Source of the DNA: JALRLA01 sp046047755
Lineage (GTDB): Bacteria > Bacteroidota > Bacteroidia > NS11-12g > UBA955
DNA: 16,219 nucleotides
Reading direction: 5' to 3'
Assembly (NCBI GenBank): GCA_046047755.1
Contig: JBJOHK010000031.1
Span: forward strand, 1-16,219
Notes under the pieces: model-generated
Seen by the model: only the letters and a program-made list of their open reading frames with translations
Told to the model about the DNA's origin: nothing
Database searches by the model: none
Shown here: positions 11,786 to 16,219 of the stretch, in pieces
Layout of the letters: each line of letters begins with the position of its first letter
Position numbering within the stretch: position 1 is the stretch's first letter
Made by a program: the position numbers and the translations under genes

Positions 11786-13324
11786 ATGAGCGACGCAGCC
11801 CTGTTTGATAAAATCATATCGCATTGCAAGGAATACGGCTTTGTATTCCCTTCTTCAGATATTTATGGTGGTTTGGCCGCCGTATACGACTACGGCCAAA
11901 ATGGGGCTCCCTTGCGCAACAACCTGCGCCAATATTGGTGGCAGAGCATGACCCAGTTGCATGCGAATATTGTGGGCATTGATGCGGCCATTTTCATGCA
12001 TCCGAAGACATGGAAAGCTTCGGGTCACGTTGACGGGTTTAACGACCCCATGATTGACAATAAAGATTCCAAAAAGCGATATCGCGCTGATGTGCTCATA
12101 GAAGATCACCAAGAGAAAATTCGCCAAAAAATTGAAAAGGAAATCGACAAAGCGGCTAAGCGCTTTGGCGAGACTTTTGACGCTGATATGTACCGCAGTA
12201 CCAACCCCCGAGTAATGGGTTATCAAGCCCAAATCGACAACTGTGATGCGGTACTAAAAGAAGGATTGGAGACCGGCAATCTGGGCATGATCAAAGAATT
12301 GATTGAGTCAGAAGGCATTGTATGCCCCATCTCGGGATCGAAGAACTGGACCGAAGTTCGCCAGTTCAATTTGATGTATTCCACCCAAATGAGTGCGGTT
12401 GAAAGTGGCGAAGATCAACTGTATTTGCGCCCTGAAACGGCTCAGGGAATTTTTGTGAATTTCTTGAATGTGCAAAAGACCGGCCGCATGAAGTTGCCCT
12501 TCGGTATAGCCCAAACAGGTAAAGCGTTCCGAAACGAAATTGTGGCTCGACAATTCATCATGCGAATGAAGGAATTTGAGCAAATGGAAATGCAGTTTTT
12601 TTGCCAACCCGGTACAGAAATGCACTGGTACAATTACTGGAAAGAGATGCGTATGAAATGGCACCAAGCTATGGGAATCCCGGCTGCATCGTACCGCTAC
12701 CACGACCATGTCAAACTGGCCCATTATGCCAATGCAGCCGTTGATATTGAGTTTGATTTTCCCTTCGGCTTCAAAGAGGTTGAGGGTATACACAGTCGCA
12801 CCGACTTTGACTTGGGCCGTCATGAAGAATTTAGCGGTAAGAAGTTGCGGTATTTTGACCCAGAGAAAAACGAGAGCTACATTCCTTATGTCGTTGAAAC
12901 CAGCATTGGTTTGGATCGACTGTTCTTGCTCACGTTGTGCAATGCCTATTGCGAGGAAGAAATTGACGGAGATACCCGGGTGGTATTGAAGTTGCATCCC
13001 GCTTTGGCTCCAGTGAAAGCCGCCATTTTGCCCCTGGTAAAAAAAGATGGGTTGCCTGAATTGGCCGAAGAAATTTATCAGAAGTTGCGTTTGGATTTTC
13101 CGTGTTACATCGAAGATAAAGACAGCATTGGTAAGCGCTATCGCCGAATGGATGCCATCGGTACTCCCTTCTGCATTACTGTTGACCACGATAGCTTAAA
13201 TGATCGCTCAGTGACCCTGCGCTACCGCGATAGCATGCAGCAGGAACGCGTCTCAATTGACTCCTTGCACAGCTTGTTAAGTCAAGCAACTTCCATGTCT
13301 AGCCTTTTGAAAGAATTGATATAA
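11786..13324 (+). CDS. glyS: Glycyl-tRNA synthetase (class II, homodimer type)
   Basis: This enzyme charges tRNA-Gly with glycine at the expense of ATP. The 512-residue protein is the single-chain dimer form also found in eukaryotes and archaea, not the alpha2beta2 form of E. coli. Landmarks are SSDIYGGLAAVYDYGQNGAPL near the N-terminus (here SSDIYGGLAAVYDYG), motif 2 region LRPETAQGIFVNF, AFRNEIVARQFIMRMKEFEQ (quoted as RMKEFEQMEMQFF), HSRTDFDLGRHEEFSGK, and motif 3 PYVVETSIGLDRLFL. The last 120 residues are the HGTP-type anticodon-binding domain, with DSIGKRYRRMDAIGTPF. A TTG at 11777 falls within the -7 box, so the ATG at 11786 is chosen. pgk starts immediately after its TAA. Confidence 0.96.
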   Translation: MSDAALFDKIISHCKEYGFVFPSSDIYGGLAAVYDYGQNGAPLRNNLRQYWWQSMTQLHANIVGIDAAIFMHPKTWKASGHVDGFNDPMIDNKDSKKRYRADVLIEDHQEKIRQKIEKEIDKAAKRFGETFDADMYRSTNPRVMGYQAQIDNCDAVLKEGLETGNLGMIKELIESEGIVCPISGSKNWTEVRQFNLMYSTQMSAVESGEDQLYLRPETAQGIFVNFLNVQKTGRMKLPFGIAQTGKAFRNEIVARQFIMRMKEFEQMEMQFFCQPGTEMHWYNYWKEMRMKWHQAMGIPAASYRYHDHVKLAHYANAAVDIEFDFPFGFKEVEGIHSRTDFDLGRHEEFSGKKLRYFDPEKNESYIPYVVETSIGLDRLFLLTLCNAYCEEEIDGDTRVVLKLHPALAPVKAAILPLVKKDGLPELAEEIYQKLRLDFPCYIEDKDSIGKRYRRMDAIGTPFCITVDHDSLNDRSVTLRYRDSMQQERVSIDSLHSLLSQATSMSSLLKELI

Positions 13325-14518
13325 ATGAAAACTGTAGAAACCATTTCCCTCGCTGGAGAAACGGCATTGGTTCGCGTTGATTTCAACGTGCCTTTGAACG
13401 CTGAATTCGCTATAACCGATGATTCACGCATGCGAGCGGCTCTGCCAACTTTGAATAAGTTGCTCAATGATGGTGCCGCTGTCATTATTATGAGTCACCT
13501 AGGTCGCCCCAAAACGGGCCCCGAAGACAAATTTTCCTTGCGCCATATTCAATCGCATTTGGCAGAATTGCTGGGTCGCCCTGTGCAGTTTGCCCCCGAT
13601 TGCATTGGTGAGGACGCCAAGCGAATGGCAGATGGCTTGCAAGGGGGTGAAGTATTGTTGTTGGAAAACCTACGTTTTTACAAAGAGGAAGAAAAAGGAG
13701 ATGAAGCATTTAGCGCGGCTCTGGCTTCGTTGGGCACTTTTTATGTGAATGATGCATTTGGTACAGCTCACCGTGCGCATGCTTCTACGGCCGTTATGGC
13801 CGCTCATTTTCCTGGTAAAAAAGCGTTCGGTTACTTAATGGCCAAAGAGGTAGCCAATGCTCAAAAGGTTATGGATAACCCCGCTCGGCCATTAACAGCT
13901 ATTGTCGGTGGGGCCAAAGTGAGTGATAAAATATTGATAGTCGAAAACCTCATGAAGGTGGCCGATCACATTTTGATTGGCGGAGGTATGGCTTACACTT
14001 TTTTCAAGGCTCAAGGGGGTGAGATTGGGAATTCTCTGTGTGAAGAAGATCGATTGGATACCTGTCGCGAAATCTTAGCGCGTGCTGCCGATTCAGGTGT
14101 TCAGATTCATTTGCCCGTTGATAGCGTACTGGCTGACAAATTCGCCGCCGATGCCACTACCCAAGTGGCTCCATCAGGTTCCGTTCCCGCCGGTTGGATG
14201 GGTCTAGACATTGGCCCAGAAGCCCAGAAACATTTTGCCAATATCTTGGCTTCCAGCAAAACCATATTGTGGAACGGCCCCATGGGTGTTTTTGAAATGA
14301 AAGCCTTTGAATCGGGTACCAAAGCCGTGGCCGATGCTGTTGCGGCTTCGACCCAAAACGGAGCCTTTAGTTTGATTGGTGGAGGCGATAGCGCAGCGGC
14401 GGTTTATCAATTCGGCTACCAAGATCAGGTGAGCTATGTGAGCACCGGCGGAGGTGCCTTGTTGGAATTTTTCGAGGGCAAGACCTTGCCTGGAATCGCG
14501 GCGGTACTGGCTGATTAA
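13325..14518 (+). CDS. pgk: Phosphoglycerate kinase
   Basis: Pgk transfers phosphate from 1,3-bisphosphoglycerate to ADP in glycolysis and runs in reverse in gluconeogenesis. The 397-residue protein is complete and of standard length. Diagnostic segments are VRVDFNVPLN (16-25), MSHLGRPK, FYVNDAFGTAHRAHAST, GGAKVSDKI, ILIGGGMAYTFFKA, WMGLDIGPE, ILWNGPMGVFE, SLIGGGDSAAAV and the C-terminal YVSTGGGALLEFFEGK with PGI. Two Rossmann-like lobes are implied. Its ATG follows the glyS stop directly (TAAATG), so translation is probably coupled and it shares the glyS promoter; no separate box was seen. Pairing with a tRNA synthetase rather than gap or tpiA is notable. Confidence 0.97.
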   Translation: MKTVETISLAGETALVRVDFNVPLNAEFAITDDSRMRAALPTLNKLLNDGAAVIIMSHLGRPKTGPEDKFSLRHIQSHLAELLGRPVQFAPDCIGEDAKRMADGLQGGEVLLLENLRFYKEEEKGDEAFSAALASLGTFYVNDAFGTAHRAHASTAVMAAHFPGKKAFGYLMAKEVANAQKVMDNPARPLTAIVGGAKVSDKILIVENLMKVADHILIGGGMAYTFFKAQGGEIGNSLCEEDRLDTCREILARAADSGVQIHLPVDSVLADKFAADATTQVAPSGSVPAGWMGLDIGPEAQKHFANILASSKTILWNGPMGVFEMKAFESGTKAVADAVAASTQNGAFSLIGGGDSAAAVYQFGYQDQVSYVSTGGGALLEFFEGKTLPGIAAVLAD

Positions 14519-14535
14519 TAACGTTTAAGAACCCG

Positions 14536-14578
14536 GCCAGGCGATGCATTTGATTGGCTGGCTACAGGTATTTTTTTT
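14536..14578 (+). terminator. Weak terminator candidate after pgk
   Basis: GCCAG (14536-14540) can pair with CTGGC (14558-14562) around a 17-nt loop, followed 8 nt later by a run of eight T (14571-14578). The long loop and the gap before the T-run make it a poor match to a classical terminator. The 113-bp convergent region 14519-14631 holds nothing else recognisable. Confidence 0.3.
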
Positions 14579-14631
14579 CCTTTCGGGGCTTCCATAGATC
14601 GACCGCTTGCCGTGAATGGAGTTGTGCCTGA

Positions 14632-15117
14632 TTAAAATCTCAAGGCGGCCTTTTGGCTGGGCGATAGGCAATCGCAGGATTGGCAGTACTGCTGAATGGT
14701 GCTAACCAAACCATGACCAACCAAATCCTGTTTATGGTTGATGAGAAAATTAATGTCTTCTTGTAGGTAGGTTTTCATTCCGAGCATCGACGGAGTTTCG
14801 CAGGCAAAGCTGAATCGCAAAAATCGAATTTCTGCGTCGTTGGGATTTTGACGAATGGACTGATCAAAGTAGCCCCAGGCTTCTGAGGCTTTGTTGAACT
14901 TAGTCGATGGCAAGTAACTGTCGCGAGCTTCAAACCCCAAGGCAGTGGCATAATACGCTTTCCCAAGAGCGGTGCCGATTTGAGCCTTGGCTGTGCGGGC
15001 CAATAAGGCAACTTTATCAGGGTTGTGGATGGCCTCTTTGTATGTGTTGCGCAAAATCGTTGTTGAACTCGATGAGCTCAAGGCCAAAAAAGACAGGACC
15101 ACAAGGACAGTGCGCAT
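14632..15117 (-). CDS. Small exported hypothetical protein, helical (TPR-like)
   Basis: The 161-residue product begins with a hydrophobic stretch (MRTVLVVLSFLALSSSSSTT) that resembles a signal peptide. The rest is predicted to be mostly helical, with NPDKVALLARTAKAQIGTALGKAYYATALGF, here quoted as AQIGTALGKAYYATALGF, then AWGYFDQSIRQNPNDAEIRF. The latter resembles a tetratricopeptide-type helix pair. The C-terminus has two close cysteines (CQSCDC). I recall similar EIRFLRFS-containing proteins in Flavobacteria with no known role, but cannot confirm this. It lies convergent to pgk and 167 bp from the corA stop codon on the same strand. No exact TAnnTTTG box is seen upstream; the nearest resemblance, TAGAATTTG near 15155-15163, has one extra base. 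Confidence 0.65.
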   Translation of the reverse strand: MRTVLVVLSFLALSSSSSTTILRNTYKEAIHNPDKVALLARTAKAQIGTALGKAYYATALGFEARDSYLPSTKFNKASEAWGYFDQSIRQNPNDAEIRFLRFSFACETPSMLGMKTYLQEDINFLINHKQDLVGHGLVSTIQQYCQSCDCLSPSQKAALRF

Positions 15118-15256
15118 GCATAGAAAACAATCGAGTACTCAATAGGTTTCAAATTCTAACGGCAGACCATGATTGGCTCGAACTTGGAGCCTCGTTTGCC
15201 AAATTTTCAAGAATGGACTTCTCTGGCCATTAACTCTATTAGCGATTTCTGATTTC

Positions 15257-15276
15257 GCCGCGGCATTTGCCGCGGC
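15257..15276. terminator. GC-rich perfect hairpin downstream of corA
   Basis: GCCGCGGC (15257-15264) is repeated at 15269-15276. Each copy is its own reverse complement, so the pair forms an 8-bp all-GC stem with a 4-nt ATTT loop. It begins 8 bp beyond the corA stop codon and may end transcription or protect the mRNA 3' end. A U-tract is lacking. The rest of the 15118-15284 gap shows nothing clear. Confidence 0.45.
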
Positions 15277-15284
15277 AGCCAGAC

Positions 15285-16219
15285 TTACAACCAGCGCCGG
15301 CGTTTGAAGAATAGTAGGGTGCCGCCAGAGCTCAATATCATAAAGCCTACAGCAAACCAAAAGCCCCATTTCCATTGAAACTCAGGCGTATGGGCGAAGT
15401 TCATGCCATAGACCGAAGCAATCAGGGTAGGGGGCATGAAAATCACCGAAGCAACCGTGAAGATTTTGATGATTTTGTTCTGCTCAATGTTGACCAGACC
15501 CATGAAGGTGGTTTGCATGTTTTCCAAACGCTGGAAACTGAAGTTGGTGTGTTCAATCAGCGAATTGATGTCTTTGATCACGATGCGCAAACGCTCGTAA
15601 TCCTCGCCCAAGAATTCTTTTGATTTGAGGATACTGCTGAGTACTCGTTGTTTATCGACGGCATTTTGGCGCAGTTCCAAAGTCAATTCTAGAAGTCTAT
15701 TGATTTCCAAGATGATTTCCTCATCGGGCGTTTTTTCAAAGGCAATTTCCTTGCTCAGCCCGCTGATTTGACGAGCCAAGTTCTCCTGAAGGTCGGCATC
15801 CGTATCGACAGCGGTTTCCAGAAGAGTGGCGATGATTTGCTTGCCACTATGCAGGGTTTTACCGGCTGCCTTGATTTTGCGCACGCATTCGGCGAAGGCA
15901 ATAATGTTGGCATCGCGGTAAGTGAACAGAACATCATCCTGCAAGATGAAGGATACCGGATTCAGTATGTACTGATTACCTTCCTTGTTCAGTTGCAAGA
16001 AGTTGTTGTTGGCGATGATTTCGTCATCGGTTTCGAAATAGCGCGATGAACTCTCAATCTCCAACTGCTCTTGACGGCTTTGGAATTTGAATTCAAAGTG
16101 GGATTCTACATCCTTGATTTCGTCTGAAGTGGGATTCTGAAGGTCAATCCAAATCAATCCCTCTAAGGTCTCGAGTTGAGACAGTGTCTGTACTTTTTGT
16201 ACAGCATTGTTTCGCTGGT
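15285..16219 (-). CDS. corA: CorA-family magnesium/cobalt transporter, 5' end missing
   Basis: CorA forms a pentameric inner-membrane Mg2+ channel with a large cytoplasmic funnel. The frame is open to the right edge, so the true start lies outside; the TTG at 16157 is not the start, since coding sequence continues upstream (residues QRNNAVQKVQTLSQLETLEG). Visible parts are a WIDLQNPT strand, the alpha/beta cytoplasmic domain, a long helical stalk (LLELTLELRQNAVDKQ to NTNFSF region) and two C-terminal membrane helices. The signature YGMNF stands 41 residues from the end, followed by the loop HTPEFQWKW, the second helix and a basic RRRW terminus, as in the family. It ends 167 bp from the small hypothetical gene on the same strand. 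Confidence 0.93.
   Translation of the reverse strand, partial: QRNNAVQKVQTLSQLETLEGLIWIDLQNPTSDEIKDVESHFEFKFQSRQEQLEIESSSRYFETDDEIIANNNFLQLNKEGNQYILNPVSFILQDDVLFTYRDANIIAFAECVRKIKAAGKTLHSGKQIIATLLETAVDTDADLQENLARQISGLSKEIAFEKTPDEEIILEINRLLELTLELRQNAVDKQRVLSSILKSKEFLGEDYERLRIVIKDINSLIEHTNFSFQRLENMQTTFMGLVNIEQNKIIKIFTVASVIFMPPTLIASVYGMNFAHTPEFQWKWGFWFAVGFMILSSGGTLLFFKRRRWL

Noticed and set aside
12308..13189. 293-codon open frame on the minus strand inside glyS
   Set aside because: It is wholly antisense to a strongly conserved synthetase gene, has no recognisable domain, and is explained by codon bias of the true frame.
11777..13324. Longer glyS starting at TTG 11777
   Set aside because: The TTG is the end of the -7 box TATTTTTG; the ATG at 11786 fits better.
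15285..16157. corA as a complete gene starting at TTG 16157
   Set aside because: The frame remains open upstream to the edge with plausible CorA sequence, and the family has a longer N-terminal domain, so the gene is truncated by the window.
16188..16204. Inverted repeat CTGTAC-TTTTT-GTACAG
   Set aside because: It lies in the corA reading frame, which stays open through it and beyond to the window edge, so it is coding sequence and probably a chance repeat.
1..16219. Mobile element, CRISPR, tRNA/rRNA or defence system
   Set aside because: No transposase, integrase, terminal repeats, regularly spaced repeats, tRNA-like cloverleaf or rRNA segment was seen, and gene content is mostly housekeeping.

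Overview
The window reads as a chromosomal, housekeeping-rich segment from a member of the Bacteroidota, most likely a Flavobacteriales-type organism of moderate GC content. The reasons are: an rpsP with a long Ala/Glu-rich tail, a class II homodimer-type glycyl-tRNA synthetase, weak or absent Shine-Dalgarno sequences, and repeated matches to the Bacteroidota -7 promoter element TAnnTTTG in front of genes. The species cannot be named from the sequence. No tRNA, rRNA, CRISPR array, insertion sequence or phage gene was seen.

Layout. Positions 1-113 hold the 5' end of lepA (minus strand, cut by the edge). Upstream of it is a family 2 glycosyltransferase (162-902, minus), divergent from a WlbB-like hexapeptide N-acetyltransferase (979-1473, plus). 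From 5372 down to 1522 runs a tight minus-strand operon: rpsP, rimM, trmD, a DEDDh exonuclease, an RluA-family pseudouridine synthase and a cysteine-cluster (YkgJ-type) protein. All junctions are 4 bp or less, or overlap. Upstream lies a UvrD/PcrA-type helicase (5383-7680, minus), divergent from an orphan membrane histidine kinase (7781-8752, plus). The kinase overlaps tail-to-tail with a 4'-phosphopantetheinyl transferase (8724-9350, minus), whose start codon interlocks with that of a divergent WD40 protein (9349-10200, plus). Then come a secreted or outer-membrane beta-rich protein (10273-11187), dcd (11206-11742), and glyS-pgk joined as TAAATG (11786-14518), all plus strand. The right end has a small exported hypothetical protein (14632-15117, minus) and a 5'-truncated corA (15285-16219, minus).

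How the genes work together. The rpsP operon combines ribosome assembly (S16, RimM), tRNA m1G37 methylation (TrmD) and RNA pseudouridylation with a nuclease. glyS-pgk pairs translation with glycolysis. The rest are mostly independent units.

The most noteworthy signal is architectural rather than a new enzyme system. Most genes that begin a transcription unit have a TAnnTTTG box only about 4-9 nt before the ATG. With the usual distance from this box to the transcription start, their mRNAs would be leaderless or nearly so. The same boxes help choose start codons (902, 9350, 11206, 11786). I found no convincing new defence or biosynthetic system.
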